Positions 55,914-64,000 of a stretch of DNA of 64,000 nt are shown here, piece by piece (the first letter of the stretch is position 1; the number at the start of each line of letters is the position of its first letter). Both the position numbers and the translations under genes were made by a program. The notes below the pieces were generated by a model. It was not told the origin of the DNA, searched no databases, and saw only the letters and a program-made list of their open reading frames with translations. Origin of the DNA: Vibrio sp. CK2-1 (GTDB lineage: Bacteria > Pseudomonadota > Gammaproteobacteria > Enterobacterales > Vibrionaceae); contig NZ_JAKKCJ010000004.1 of NCBI RefSeq assembly GCF_021726515.1, positions 1 to 64,000 on the forward strand, written 5' to 3'.

Positions 55914-56138
55914 ATGGAATTTTGCATTTTATCTAAAGACGATATTACGGTTGCAGAGGATATTTCTAAGGAAGAGGCGTCAGAAGTGATGCTTAGTCTG
56001 TTTAAGCAAGGCTTTGTATTAGCGCCGGTTTTGATCGAAGCCAACAATGCAGAAAATGCTAAGCTAATCTTTAGCCATTGTTTTCAATGGGATGAATTAG
56101 GTAAAGCGATGGCAAATAAACAATTATTAAGAGGCTAA
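55914..56138 (+). CDS. Small conserved-looking protein upstream of HAD phosphatase
   Basis: 74 residues from the ATG at 55914 (the frame extends to a TTG at 55866). No recognised domain; mixed helical composition, with DDITVAEDISKEEASEVMLSLFKQGFVLAPVLIEANNAENAKLIF forming a continuous amphipathic pattern. It is co-transcribed with the HAD gene one base downstream and divergent from a LysR gene. It might be a partner or accessory of the phosphatase. Unknown. Confidence 0.55.
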   Translation: MEFCILSKDDITVAEDISKEEASEVMLSLFKQGFVLAPVLIEANNAENAKLIFSHCFQWDELGKAMANKQLLRG

Positions 56139-56139
56139 T

Positions 56140-56754
56140 ATGAAAACTAAATTTTTTCTATTTGATCTTGATGGGACTTTGGTCAATTCAACGAAGACTA
56201 TTGAAGCAGTATGGGGAGAATGGTGCCACAAAGTGAACCTAAACCCTTCGGAAGTGATTTCTTATTGTCATGGGGTTAGAGGCCAAGACATCATTAAAAA
56301 GTTTCTACCCAATGCTGATGTGCAACGTGAATTTGAGTGGCTAGAGCATAAAGAGCTAGAATTGTCTTCGTTATGTACTGAAGTTAAAGGGGCGAAAGCT
56401 TTACTACTATCCCTCCCAAGAGACCGTTGGGGAATCGTGACGTCCGCAACCAAAAAACTAGCGATAGAGAAACTTCAAGTTTGTGATTTACCAATCCCTG
56501 AGCTATTAGTGACTTCCGAGCAATGTTGTTATGGTAAACCTAATCCAGAGCCTTATCTTTTTGCAATCGACAAATTGGAGGCAAAAGCAGATGACTGTAT
56601 TGTGTTTGAAGATGCGAATGCTGGTATAAATAGTGCTATTGCCGCCGGTTGCGCTGTTGTTTGTGTTGGTAATCCATCCTATAAACAACAAGGTTTAATT
56701 CATATTGAAAACTATGATGATGTTATTTTTGAGCGTGGTGAATTAAAAATATAA
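56140..56754 (+). CDS. HAD-superfamily phosphatase (sugar-phosphatase type)
   Basis: 204 residues with HAD motif I FDLDGTLV (nucleophile and acid Asp pair), motif II (VTSA), a Lys in GKPNPEPY (motif III) and motif IV VFEDANAGI. The cap is alpha-helical, class I, as in YfbT/YniC/GPP-type sugar phosphatases. The substrate is not assigned. AAGAGG precedes the ATG. It follows the small gene above by one base. Confidence 0.9.
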   Translation: MKTKFFLFDLDGTLVNSTKTIEAVWGEWCHKVNLNPSEVISYCHGVRGQDIIKKFLPNADVQREFEWLEHKELELSSLCTEVKGAKALLLSLPRDRWGIVTSATKKLAIEKLQVCDLPIPELLVTSEQCCYGKPNPEPYLFAIDKLEAKADDCIVFEDANAGINSAIAAGCAVVCVGNPSYKQQGLIHIENYDDVIFERGELKI

Positions 56755-56772
56755 AAGCGATCGATCATTACT

Positions 56773-56837
56773 CCCTCCCTTTACCAATGGAAAATACTTG
56801 GCAGTAAGATTTACAGCCAAGGGAGGGCGGGGGAGGG
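56773..56837 (+). other. G-quadruplex motif and competing hairpin
   Basis: At 56821-56837 four runs of G with single-base loops (GGG A GGG C GGGGG A GGG) form a perfect parallel quadruplex pattern. Forty-odd bases upstream, CCCTCCCTT (56773-56781) can pair with AAGGGAGGG (56819-56827) to give a hairpin instead. It lies in the 139-base space between the convergent HAD and RlpA genes. Confidence 0.55.
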
Positions 56838-56893
56838 TTGATGCGAATAATGTTTTTTTGCCTATGAAAACCTTAGCGCCAATTCAATAGAGA

Positions 56894-57394
56894 CTAGTGC
56901 TTATACCTAAAGGTATTACTATCATCAATAATCTCTATTTTAACTGGTATGGTTCCTTTTTTAATGTTGCCTATTTGTGTAAATGCTTGGTAAGAAAGAT
57001 CGATAACACGGCCTTTTACATAGGGACCTCTATCGTTAATTTTCACATCGACGGACTTGTTATTGGCTGTGTTTGTTACTCTCACTATGGTTCCAAATGG
57101 CAGGGTTTTATGAGCCGACGTGTAAGCATTCATATTATACGTCTCACCACTTGCGGTCAGTTTTCCATGGAATCTGTCGCCATACCAAGAGGCTTGGCCA
57201 ATAAGCGCATGGGAGTTGGCAGAATTCTTGGTTTTTGATCCGCCGATTGCAGAGGTTGAACTGCATCCGGTTAACAGCATAAGAAGGAGAGAAGTAAAAA
57301 GAATATTCAGCTTTTTGATGTGATTTAGAAAATCTATTGCCTTCAATTTTCTCGGTTTTTGTCGTGGTTGACTCAGCAATATCGAGCTAAGCAT
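56894..57394 (-). CDS. RlpA-family lipoprotein (septal/peptidoglycan-binding)
   Basis: The 166-residue protein has an N-terminal basic stretch, a lipobox (LLTGC near residue 44) and a double-psi beta-barrel (about 60-160) with [38 protein letters not shown] and DRGPYV. RlpA proteins are septal-ring lipoproteins, some with glycan-lyase activity on bare glycan. There is no SPOR domain, unlike E. coli RlpA. The long start before the lipobox makes the true Met uncertain. Convergent with the HAD gene. Confidence 0.85.
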   Translation of the reverse strand: MLSSILLSQPRQKPRKLKAIDFLNHIKKLNILFTSLLLMLLTGCSSTSAIGGSKTKNSANSHALIGQASWYGDRFHGKLTASGETYNMNAYTSAHKTLPFGTIVRVTNTANNKSVDVKINDRGPYVKGRVIDLSYQAFTQIGNIKKGTIPVKIEIIDDSNTFRYKH

Positions 57395-57613
57395 AGTCAG
57401 TCCCTCTATAAAAGTTATCCTCTAGTATGATTCCTCAATGTTTCCATGATCCACGCTTTTTTCAGTCATACCCATGAAAGGTTTTGTTATTGATAGCGTC
57501 AAGTTAATCCCTTAGTGGGGATAATTCGGTCGTAATCCCCACAAAGGGGTAATTAGTAGTCGTTCCTGAGTTTCAAGAAGAAAACACTCCTTCCTTTTAC
57601 CGATTAACACAGC

Positions 57614-57644
57614 TTGACATTCGAAATTTCATATATATGATAAT
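57614..57644 (+). promoter_or_regulatory. arsR promoter with ArsR operator
   Basis: TTGACA (57614-57619) with TATGAT/GATAAT (57636-57644) is the promoter. A perfect palindrome TCATATATATGA (57629-57640) lies between the two boxes, the place of an ArsR binding site in other ars operons. It would repress the arsR-acr3-arsD-arsA unit. Confidence 0.7.
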
Positions 57645-57674
57645 TCGCATGTTTGGTTGATTGGTAAAGCATCC

Positions 57675-57995
57675 ATGTTTGAACCTCTATATTTTTATAA
57701 AGCCCTTTCAGAAGAAACTCGCTTGAAGTCTTTGTTACTTATGCAAAGTAAAGGTGAGTTGTGCGTGTGTGATTTAATGAGCGCACTTAACTTAAGCCAA
57801 CCTAAAGTCTCTCGTCATCTTGCTGAGCTAAGAAAGCATAATCTGGTGATTGATGATCGCCGTGGTAAATGGGTGCATTACAGAGTCAACCCCGAGCTAC
57901 CGACATGGGCTTTGCAAGTGCTCGAGCTTACATTAAACAACAATCAACCAATGATTGAACAAGAATTACAGGTTATTGAAGCCGAAAAAGCTTAA
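57675..57995 (+). CDS. arsR: ArsR-family arsenite-responsive repressor
   Basis: 106 residues from the ATG at 57675. The winged helix LNLSQPKVSRHLAELRKHNLV follows the As(III)-binding motif ELCVCDL (Cys-Val-Cys on the third helix), the classic E. coli-type ArsR site. The C-terminal wing has DRRGKWVHYRV. It controls the Acr3 efflux operon via the TCATAT palindrome. The upstream frame from a TTG at 57657 is less likely. Confidence 0.93.
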   Translation: MFEPLYFYKALSEETRLKSLLLMQSKGELCVCDLMSALNLSQPKVSRHLAELRKHNLVIDDRRGKWVHYRVNPELPTWALQVLELTLNNNQPMIEQELQVIEAEKA

Positions 57996-58101
57996 TAACA
58001 ACTTAGACGCAATCAGCTAAGTAACTAACTCCCAAAGACAAAAACAAACAAAAACTCACCGAAATAAAATCTCAGATAAATCTGCATACTAAGGATTTGA
58101 A

Positions 58102-59160
58102 ATGACAAACGTAACGGCTTGTAGTGACGAAAGTGCTGCAAAGAAAATGAGCTTCCTTGATCGTTATTTAACGGTTTGGATTTTCCTAGCGATGGCGATT
58201 GGTGTGGCGATCGGGGTGGTTTATCCTGACGTTGCACAGTGGAATGAAAACATGTCGGTGGGGTCAACCAATATCCCATTGGCGATTGGCCTTATCTTAA
58301 TGATGTACCCACCGCTAGCAAAAGTGGATTACAGCCTACTTGGCGAAGTAACGCGTGACAAAAAAGCCATTACTTTGTCATTAGTGATGAACTGGATTGT
58401 CGGTCCAATCTTAATGTTTGCCTTAGCCATTATCTTTTTACGTGACTACCCAGGTTACATGGCAGGTTTGATCTTAATTGGTCTCGCGCGTTGTATTGCA
58501 ATGGTTTTAGTGTGGAATGACATTAGTGGCGGTAACAAAGAGTATGGCGCAACACTTGTCGCATTAAACAGTGCTTTCCAAATCGTGACATACAGCTTCA
58601 TGGCTTGGTTATTCATCACGGTATTGCCTCCTTACTTTGGTTTAGAAAGCTTTGCTATTGATATCACGATTGCAGACATTGCAGAAAGCGTTCTTATCTA
58701 CCTTGGTATTCCATTTTTAGCGGGCTACTTAAGCCGTAAAATCTTGGTCGCGTCGAAAGGGCTGCAATGGTACAACGAAGTCTTTATTCCTCGTATTTCT
58801 CCAATCACTCTAGTTGCATTACTGGCAACTATCGTTCTTATGTTTAGCCTAAAAGGTGAAATGATTGTCGAACTGCCAATGGATGTATTACGCGTTTCCG
58901 TACCGCTTATCATCTACTTCTTAGTGATGTTCTTCGTGAGCTTCTATCTAGGTAAAAAACTGGGCATTCCTTACGACCGTAATGCTTCCATTGCTTTTAC
59001 CTCTTCAGGTAACAACTTCGAATTAGCGATTGCTGTGGCGATTGCCGTATTTGGCATTAATTCAGACCAAGCCTTTGTTGGTGTAATCGGGCCTCTAGTT
59101 GAAGTGCCAGTATTGATTGCGCTGGTTAATGTCGCATTGAGAATGAAGAAGAATTACTAA
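58102..59160 (+). CDS. acr3: Arsenite efflux transporter, Acr3 family
   Basis: The 352-residue protein has ten hydrophobic helices and the essential Cys in [13 protein letters not shown], the arsenite site of Acr3. The C-terminal [16 protein letters not shown] and [17 protein letters not shown] are family stretches. It exports arsenite, or with ArsA forms an ATP-driven pump. It lies 106 bases after arsR with a terminator-like hairpin behind it. Also called ArsB in some annotations. Complete. Confidence 0.93.
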   Translation: MTNVTACSDESAAKKMSFLDRYLTVWIFLAMAIGVAIGVVYPDVAQWNENMSVGSTNIPLAIGLILMMYPPLAKVDYSLLGEVTRDKKAITLSLVMNWIVGPILMFALAIIFLRDYPGYMAGLILIGLARCIAMVLVWNDISGGNKEYGATLVALNSAFQIVTYSFMAWLFITVLPPYFGLESFAIDITIADIAESVLIYLGIPFLAGYLSRKILVASKGLQWYNEVFIPRISPITLVALLATIVLMFSLKGEMIVELPMDVLRVSVPLIIYFLVMFFVSFYLGKKLGIPYDRNASIAFTSSGNNFELAIAVAIAVFGINSDQAFVGVIGPLVEVPVLIALVNVALRMKKNY

Positions 59161-59166
59161 ACCTCT

Positions 59167-59198
59167 CGCCACACCTTAAACCGTGTGGCGTTTTATTT
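59167..59198 (+). terminator. Intra-operon terminator between acr3 and arsD
   Basis: An 8-bp stem CGCCACAC/GTGTGGCG with an 8-base loop and TTTTATTT after it. It lies 6 bases after the acr3 stop and could reduce arsDA expression. Confidence 0.75.
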
Positions 59199-59224
59199 AA
59201 TTTTGGTTATTAAGCGAGTTCACC

Positions 59225-59611
59225 ATGAAAATTAATAGTGTTGTTACCCAAAAGAAAAGCCTTGCCATTTATGATCCTGCGCTTTGCTGTAGCAGTGGCG
59301 TATGTGGTGTGGATGCTGACCAAATGCTGATCCAATTTTCTGCTGATCTTGCATGGTTGAAACAGCAAGACATTGAAATTAAACGCTTCAATCTTGCTCA
59401 GGAACCGATGGCTTTCGCGACAGAAGAAAAGATCAAAACCTTTTTAGAAGAACAAGGTGTCGATAACTTACCGGCTTTTATCGTAGGTGATCAATTGGTG
59501 TCATCTGGTCGCTATCCGACTCGTGAAGAACTAGCAAGTTGGTTTGGCTTGGTATCATTAGCAGGGCAGGCAACGGCAAAACCGTCATGCCAATCTTCAG
59601 GTTGTTGTTAG
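59225..59611 (+). CDS. arsD: Arsenic metallochaperone ArsD
   Basis: 128 residues with the N-terminal three-cysteine arsenite site (ALCCSSGVCG, residues 21, 22 and 27), corresponding to C12, C13 and C18 of E. coli ArsD with a 9-residue shift. A thioredoxin-like fold follows. The C-terminal end has CQSSGCC, two extra metal-binding pairs. ArsD hands As(III) to ArsA, encoded 9 bases downstream. AAGCGAGTTCACC precedes the start, with no strong ribosome-binding site visible. Confidence 0.93.
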   Translation: MKINSVVTQKKSLAIYDPALCCSSGVCGVDADQMLIQFSADLAWLKQQDIEIKRFNLAQEPMAFATEEKIKTFLEEQGVDNLPAFIVGDQLVSSGRYPTREELASWFGLVSLAGQATAKPSCQSSGCC

Positions 59612-59620
59612 GAGATCGCT

Positions 59621-61369
59621 ATGAAATTTTTAGATAATTTACCGCCTTACCTCTTTTTTACCGGTAAAGGTGGCGTGGGTAAAACCTCGTTGTCTTGTGC
59701 GACGGCATTGAACTTAGTGGAAGCAGGAAAACGAGTACTGTTAGTAAGTACCGATCCTGCTTCCAATGTAGCTCAGGTATTTAATCAAGAGATTGGTAAT
59801 AACATTACTAAGATCACTCAAGTTGATAACTTATCAGCTATTGAAATCGATCCACAAGAAGCGGCAGAAAATTATCGTCAGCGTATTGTTGGGCCGTTAA
59901 AAAATATTTTACCAAGTGATGCCTTGCGTAGTATTGAAGAACAATTGTCTGGCGCATGTACTACAGAAATTGCGGCCTTTGATGAATTTACGGGCTTACT
60001 CACCAATTCAGAAGTCAGTGAGCAGTTTGATCATATTGTATTTGATACTGCGCCAACCGGACACACAATACGTTTATTGCAACTGCCAGGAGCATGGAGC
60101 AGCTTTATTGAAGCGAATCCAGAAGGTGCTTCTTGCCTTGGGCCAATGGCTGGGCTTGAAAAACAACGTGAGCAATATGCTCATGCGGTCGAGTTGTTAT
60201 CTAACCCGCAACAAACCCGTTTGATCTTGGTTGCTAGAGCTCAACAAGGCGCGTTGGATGAAGTGGCTCGTACCTATCAAGAGCTTTATTCACTCGGCAT
60301 TGAGCAACAGTGCTTAATTGTAAATGGTGTAATGCCAGAATCTGCGGCATTAACTGATCCATTAGCGGCTGCGATTCGTCAGCGCGAACAAGCAGTACTT
60401 CAAAATCTGCCAGAAGCGTTGAAAGCTTTATCTATGGATACGGTTACGCTAAAAGCCAATAATATGGTTGGCGTTGAAATGCTGAGCTCGTTATTGAAAG
60501 CGGATTGTCCGTTGTCTGATTCAGCTGAATCATCACTGCAAAGTATTGAACATGATGAAACACTCGCTGCCATGGTTGATGAGTTAGCGAAGGATGACCA
60601 TGGTCTAATCATGTTAATGGGCAAGGGCGGCGTTGGTAAAACCACCTTAGCGGCTTCAATTGCGGTTGGTTTAGCTAATAAAGGGCTGGATGTTCACTTA
60701 ACGACTTCCGATCCTGCGGCGCATTTACAAGCAACGTTAAAAGGCGAACTTGAAAACTTACAAGTGAGTCGTATTGATCCTGTAGAAGAAACTGAACGTT
60801 ACCGCCAACATGTGTTGGAAACCAAAGGTCAAAATTTAAGTGACTCTGAAAGAGCTTTACTTGAAGAAGACTTACGATCTCCTTGTACAGAAGAGATTGC
60901 TATTTTTCAGGCGTTTTCACGAGCGATCCGAGAATCAGGCCGTCGTTTTGTCGTTATGGATCCCGCACCAACAGGGCACACACTTCTTTTACTTGATGCG
61001 ACAGGTGCATACCATAAAGAAATCGAGAAAAAGATGGGTGAAAAACAACGTTTCACCACGCCATTGATGCAGTTGCAAGACCCAGAACGCACCAAAGTAT
61101 TAATTGCGACCTTAGCGGAAACGACTCCGGTATTAGAAGCTAAGCACTTGCAAGATGATCTTGCTCGCGCAGGTATTCATCCGTGGGGTTGGGTAGTGAA
61201 CAATGCATTATCGGTTGCTGAAACGACATCACCATTACTACAACAAAGAGCTAGTCAAGAACGCCATCAAATCGGTTTAGTGCAGCAATATGCATCACGA
61301 TTAGCGTTGGTTCCAATGTTAGTCAAAGATCCGGTGGGTTTAGACGCGCTTAGCCAAATGACGAAATGA
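59621..61369 (+). CDS. arsA: Arsenite-stimulated pump ATPase ArsA
   Basis: The 582-residue double ATPase has Walker A GKGGVGKTSLS (about 15-25) and GKGGVGKTTLA in the second half. Metalloid-binding cysteines equivalent to E. coli C113, C172 and C422 are all present: GACTTEIAAF (113), EGASCLGP (172) and RSPCTEEIAIF in the second half. Switch-type DTAPTGHT and DPAPTGHT are also seen. It couples ATP hydrolysis to arsenite extrusion via the membrane partner Acr3. AGGAG lies 5 bases before the ATG. Confidence 0.95.
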   Translation: MKFLDNLPPYLFFTGKGGVGKTSLSCATALNLVEAGKRVLLVSTDPASNVAQVFNQEIGNNITKITQVDNLSAIEIDPQEAAENYRQRIVGPLKNILPSDALRSIEEQLSGACTTEIAAFDEFTGLLTNSEVSEQFDHIVFDTAPTGHTIRLLQLPGAWSSFIEANPEGASCLGPMAGLEKQREQYAHAVELLSNPQQTRLILVARAQQGALDEVARTYQELYSLGIEQQCLIVNGVMPESAALTDPLAAAIRQREQAVLQNLPEALKALSMDTVTLKANNMVGVEMLSSLLKADCPLSDSAESSLQSIEHDETLAAMVDELAKDDHGLIMLMGKGGVGKTTLAASIAVGLANKGLDVHLTTSDPAAHLQATLKGELENLQVSRIDPVEETERYRQHVLETKGQNLSDSERALLEEDLRSPCTEEIAIFQAFSRAIRESGRRFVVMDPAPTGHTLLLLDATGAYHKEIEKKMGEKQRFTTPLMQLQDPERTKVLIATLAETTPVLEAKHLQDDLARAGIHPWGWVVNNALSVAETTSPLLQQRASQERHQIGLVQQYASRLALVPMLVKDPVGLDALSQMTK

Positions 61370-61375
61370 GTTTAT

Positions 61376-61396
61376 ATACCCAAGTGATTTGGGTAT
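61376..61396 (+). repeat. TACCCA/TGGGTA palindrome after arsA
   Basis: ATACCCAA (61376-61383) with TTGGGTAT (61389-61396) and a 5-base loop. A similar hairpin lies upstream of the purine permease at 42124-42142. It may help end arsA transcripts, though no T-run follows. Confidence 0.5.
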
Positions 61397-61604
61397 CGAG
61401 GCTTTTCTCATAAAGTAATGAACACCATTTTGGGCTGTGAATGTGTTGATCACAAACAGCTTGAAGTGGTGTTTTACTATCGATTGTTTTTCCTTTCATT
61501 TAACCTCTTCCGTGACTAATTAAATCTCCTACCTACTCAGATTCTTACCTGTTTTTATTTCGGTATTTATAGAAATAACCCTTGATTAATATCTTCACAA
61601 TTAC

Positions 61605-61630
61605 TATATTTCCGGAATATTGGAAATATA
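61605..61630 (+). promoter_or_regulatory. Second ArsR-type operator upstream of the permease
   Basis: Inverted half-sites TATATTTCC (61605-61613) and GGAAATATA (61622-61630) are separated by GGAATATT. The site lies 14 bases before the permease GTG start and differs from the TCATAT operator of the first unit, so the second ArsR is the likely ligand-sensor. Confidence 0.65.
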
Positions 61631-61643
61631 AAGGGGTAGTACT

Positions 61644-62774
61644 GTGAGTAATGAATTTATTGGCATGGCGCATGATGCTTTAGATATGTTTGTCCTTTTA
61701 GCCGCTGAGCTAATCGTGCTCTTTTTGGCCATCAGCTATTTGGTTGGTGTGCTGCAAGAGTTTCTGACGCCTGAAAAAATTCAAGCCATACTGAGCTCGC
61801 GTAAAGGGAAGGGGTATTTCATTGCGGCATTACTTGGTTCTATTACGCCATTTTGCTCTTGTTCGACGATCCCATTTTTAAAAGGTTTGTTACGTGCTCG
61901 TGCCGGTTTTGGGCCAATGATGGTATTTCTATTTGCTAGCCCATTGCTAAACCCTGTGATTATCGGGCTGTTTTTTATTACCTTTGGTTGGCAAGTAGCA
62001 GTATTTTACTTTGCTGTTGCGATGACGGTATCGATAGCTTCGGGTTATCTACTGGAAAAACTGGGTTTTGAGCGTTATATCAAACCAGAAGCGTATCAAT
62101 CCCATGAAACGTCAGGATGTGCGACTAATTCAAATAATCAGCAAAGCAGCTGTTCATCTGTGGAAGCAAGCCCGAAAACATCATGTTGCGCACAACCTGA
62201 GCCAGTTACCAAGGTAGAAGAGGTGAGCTGTTGCAGTAAAGTTGAAGCAGTAAATATTGAAGAAGCAAGGATTAAGCCCCAACCCAAAGTTGCAGTTGCA
62301 TCGAATAGTAGTTCGTGTTGTTCTGCCAATAATGCCGAAACCTTACCCGAGACTAAGCCGCTTAGCCGTTGGATGAGAATATGGTTATCAACGTGGAAAG
62401 ATTTTAAGCAAGTGTTGCCATATCTAATCTTGGGGATCGCGATTGGCTCATTTATCTATGGCTTTATTCCAACGGAATTTATCGTGGAGTATGCGGGTGC
62501 AAACAAATGGTATGCCATTCCTGTCGCGGCAGTGATAGGTATTCCTCTGTATATTCGTGCGGAAGCGGTTATTCCATTAAGTGCGGCATTAGTGAAAAAG
62601 GGAATGGCGTTAGGTTCGGTGATGGCCTTGATTATTGGTAGTGCAGGCGCGAGTCTAACAGAAGTTATTTTGCTTAAATCTATCTTTAAAAATCAGATGA
62701 TAGCGGCATTTTTAACAGTAATATTAAGCATGGCGATTGGTGCAGGGTTACTTTATAACTTTATTTTTGGTTAA
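61644..62774 (+). CDS. ArsP/DUF318-type permease with cysteine-rich loop
   Basis: 376 residues, about eight hydrophobic helices in two groups, with the conserved GSITPFCSCSTIPFLKGLL motif (Cys 71 and 73) of the DUF318/ArsP family that exports trivalent organoarsenicals. Between the two groups lies a hydrophilic loop (about 151-240) with eight cysteines, including three adjacent pairs: 181-182, 196-197 and 225-226. This loop could bind metalloid. It starts at a GTG with AAAGGGG seven bases upstream and precedes a second ArsR gene by 86 bases. The substrate is inferred from neighbours. Confidence 0.85.
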   Translation: MSNEFIGMAHDALDMFVLLAAELIVLFLAISYLVGVLQEFLTPEKIQAILSSRKGKGYFIAALLGSITPFCSCSTIPFLKGLLRARAGFGPMMVFLFASPLLNPVIIGLFFITFGWQVAVFYFAVAMTVSIASGYLLEKLGFERYIKPEAYQSHETSGCATNSNNQQSSCSSVEASPKTSCCAQPEPVTKVEEVSCCSKVEAVNIEEARIKPQPKVAVASNSSSCCSANNAETLPETKPLSRWMRIWLSTWKDFKQVLPYLILGIAIGSFIYGFIPTEFIVEYAGANKWYAIPVAAVIGIPLYIRAEAVIPLSAALVKKGMALGSVMALIIGSAGASLTEVILLKSIFKNQMIAAFLTVILSMAIGAGLLYNFIFG

Positions 62775-62860
62775 TATACCCTTCGTACTTTGACTCTACC
62801 TGTCGGACTTAGGTATATAGATTTTGACTATTTAAACATTTAACTTATGGCGAAGAAGTG

Positions 62861-63163
62861 ATGGAAATTGAAGCGATTGCAAAAACGTTGAAAGAACTCG
62901 GGCATGCCACACGGTTAATGATTTATAACACGGTGGTAAAGGCGGGTTATCAAGGTATTGCGGTAGGGAAAATTCAAGAAAGGTTAGAGGTTCCAAACTC
63001 AACGCTTTCTCATCATATCTCTGCGCTAATTTCAGCCGGTTTGATCACCCAAAGACGTGAAGGCACCGTTTTATATTGTGTCGCGGAATATGAAGTTTTA
63101 CAAAGCGTGATCGGTTATCTGCAAGATGAATGCTGTGTCGATGAACGAGGGTCAGAAGATTAG
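62861..63163 (+). CDS. ArsR-family repressor with C-terminal cysteine site
   Basis: 100 residues from the ATG at 62861, after GAAGAAG. A winged helix LEVPNSTLSHHISALISAGLI is followed by RREGTVLYCVAEY. It lacks the CVC helix-3 site of the first ArsR; instead it has C-terminal DECCVDERG, as in the ArsR group where adjacent cysteines near the C-terminus bind As(III). It probably controls the permease-arsR unit through the palindrome at 61605. Confidence 0.88.
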   Translation: MEIEAIAKTLKELGHATRLMIYNTVVKAGYQGIAVGKIQERLEVPNSTLSHHISALISAGLITQRREGTVLYCVAEYEVLQSVIGYLQDECCVDERGSED

Positions 63164-63188
63164 TTTTTTATTATTAGCAGATAGAATA

Positions 63189-63218
63189 AGGGGTCACTTT
63201 GATGAGTGACCCCTTAAT
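63189..63218. terminator. Hairpin between convergent arsR2 and phoU
   Basis: A 12-bp perfect stem TAAGGGGTCACT/AGTGACCCCTTA with loop TTGATG. Only a weak T-run follows on either strand. Probable bidirectional stop. Confidence 0.55.
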
Positions 63219-63262
63219 ATTTAGAGCTTTGGCACTTGAAGTGACCACTCCAATTACTTTGT

Positions 63263-63910
63263 TTATTTACCTTTCACCATAAACTGGACATCTTTTGCGA
63301 TATCACTGATATGGTCACCAGCACGTTCTAAGCCTTTGGCGATAAATAACAATTCAACTTGTTGTTTTGGTGCAGTATTGCTATTGCCAAGCTCTTCTAA
63401 TAAAGACGTATAAAGCGCTTTATATTGGCTATCTAACTCATCATCACCTTTCCAAACAACGCCTGCTTGTGAATAGTTTTTATCATTGTAGGCTTGAATA
63501 ACATTGTTCAGCATATCCATTAGTTGAGTATGCATGTTATGAAATTCTTCATTACGTTGAGGGCTGATGGCATGTTTAAAACGGCTCGATTTGATTGCCA
63601 TCGATTTGGCATAATCACCGATACGCTCTAGACGAGGCGCCATGCGCATAGAGCACAGAATAAAACGTAAATCATCTGCGACGACATGCTGACGAGACAG
63701 TACTTTCTCACCGTAAAATTCAATAGAAGCTAAACACTGGTTGGCAAATTTATCTTGCTCTACCACTTCATTAGCAAGATCTTTATCTGGAATGTCAAAG
63801 ACCTGAAGTGCTTGCTCGAACTCTTGAAGAACGCTATTCGCCAATTGATTGACGGTTGCTTGTATTTCAGCTAAATCTTGATCAAACTTTTTAAATATAT
63901 GGGCACTCAT
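63263..63910 (-). CDS. phoU: Phosphate signaling complex protein PhoU
   Basis: The 215-residue all-helical protein has two repeats with the PhoU signature: MRMAPRLERIGDYAKSMA in the first and AKGLERAGDHISDIAKDV in the second. PhoU moderates PstSCAB transport and PhoR kinase activity. It lies right after pstB on the minus strand, the usual pst operon order. Start at ATG 63910 with GGAATAC upstream. E. coli PhoU is 241 residues; this one is a little shorter at the C-terminus. Confidence 0.93.
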   Translation of the reverse strand: MSAHIFKKFDQDLAEIQATVNQLANSVLQEFEQALQVFDIPDKDLANEVVEQDKFANQCLASIEFYGEKVLSRQHVVADDLRFILCSMRMAPRLERIGDYAKSMAIKSSRFKHAISPQRNEEFHNMHTQLMDMLNNVIQAYNDKNYSQAGVVWKGDDELDSQYKALYTSLLEELGNSNTAPKQQVELLFIAKGLERAGDHISDIAKDVQFMVKGK

Positions 63911-63919
63911 AATGTATTC

Positions 63920-64000
63920 CTAACCAAATCGTCCTGTAATGTAATCGCGTGTTTTCTCTTTTTGTGGTGAGCGGAATAAATTGTCGGTTGGAGCAAACTC
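63920..64000 (-). CDS. pstB: Phosphate ABC transporter ATPase PstB, C-terminal end (cut by window edge)
   Basis: The minus-strand frame entering from the right edge gives 26 residues ending TRDYITGRFG, the typical PstB C-terminus, before a TAG stop 9 bases upstream of phoU. The rest lies outside the window. This supports a pst operon in the order pstB-phoU. Confidence 0.9.
   Translation of the reverse strand, partial: EFAPTDNLFRSPQKEKTRDYITGRFG

Overview
The window is about 64 kb of chromosome from a marine gammaproteobacterium, most likely Vibrio or a close Vibrionaceae relative. The case rests on gene order and product type: nth-rnfEGDCBA, uvrB-ybhK-moaABCDE with a Moco riboswitch, a ChiA-type chitinase, oppABCDF with a candidate OppZ RNA, tandem tRNA-Tyr genes, tesB-ybaY-ybaZ, ffs (4.5S RNA), an ars cluster and phoU-pstB. 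No species can be named from the sequence alone.

Layout. (1) 1-10.35 kb is an accessory island on the minus strand. The tail of an IS66-type transposase lies at the window edge. Next come a DUF4062 protein and a 69-residue orphan, then a tightly packed operon of three different tyrosine recombinases joined by ATGA overlaps, two small coiled-coil proteins and a RecD2-like helicase. The island abuts the terminator of nth. (2) 10.4-17.6 kb holds nth, the six-gene Rnf (Rsx) electron-transport operon and tRNA-Asn. RnfC has an expanded Ala/Lys/Arg repeat tail. (3) 17.6-24.6 kb holds uvrB (with DnaA-box-like sites upstream), a 111-bp tandem repeat array, ybhK, the Moco riboswitch and moaABCDE. (4) 24.6-34.3 kb holds a secreted chitinase and the oligopeptide permease operon. 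A strong attenuator-like hairpin follows oppA, and a long gene-free leader precedes oppB. (5) 34.4-42.1 kb holds a Xi-class glutathione transferase, an AhpD-like protein with a TetR regulator and twin operators, a LysM lipoprotein, a Dcu-type carrier, an 8-oxoguanine/guanine deaminase and an NCS2 purine permease. (6) 42.5-48.7 kb holds four near-identical tRNA-Tyr units, an RND efflux pair, a second tandem repeat array and a small outer-membrane barrel. (7) 48.8-57.4 kb holds a cysteine desulfhydrase-like enzyme divergent from a DecR-type regulator, tesB-ybaY-ybaZ(atl), a two-sensor-domain diguanylate cyclase, 4.5S RNA, a LysR/HAD locus and an RlpA lipoprotein. (8) 57.6-63.2 kb holds two arsenic units: arsR-acr3-arsD-arsA, then an ArsP-like permease with a cysteine-rich loop plus a second ArsR. 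(9) The right edge holds phoU and the end of pstB.

The parts most worth following up are the recombinase-trio/helicase island, the two related tandem repeat arrays placed after stop codons, the cysteine-rich loop of the ArsP-like permease, a perfect G-quadruplex motif at 56.8 kb, and the opp RNA elements. All assignments come from reading the sequence and recalling families; no database search was run.
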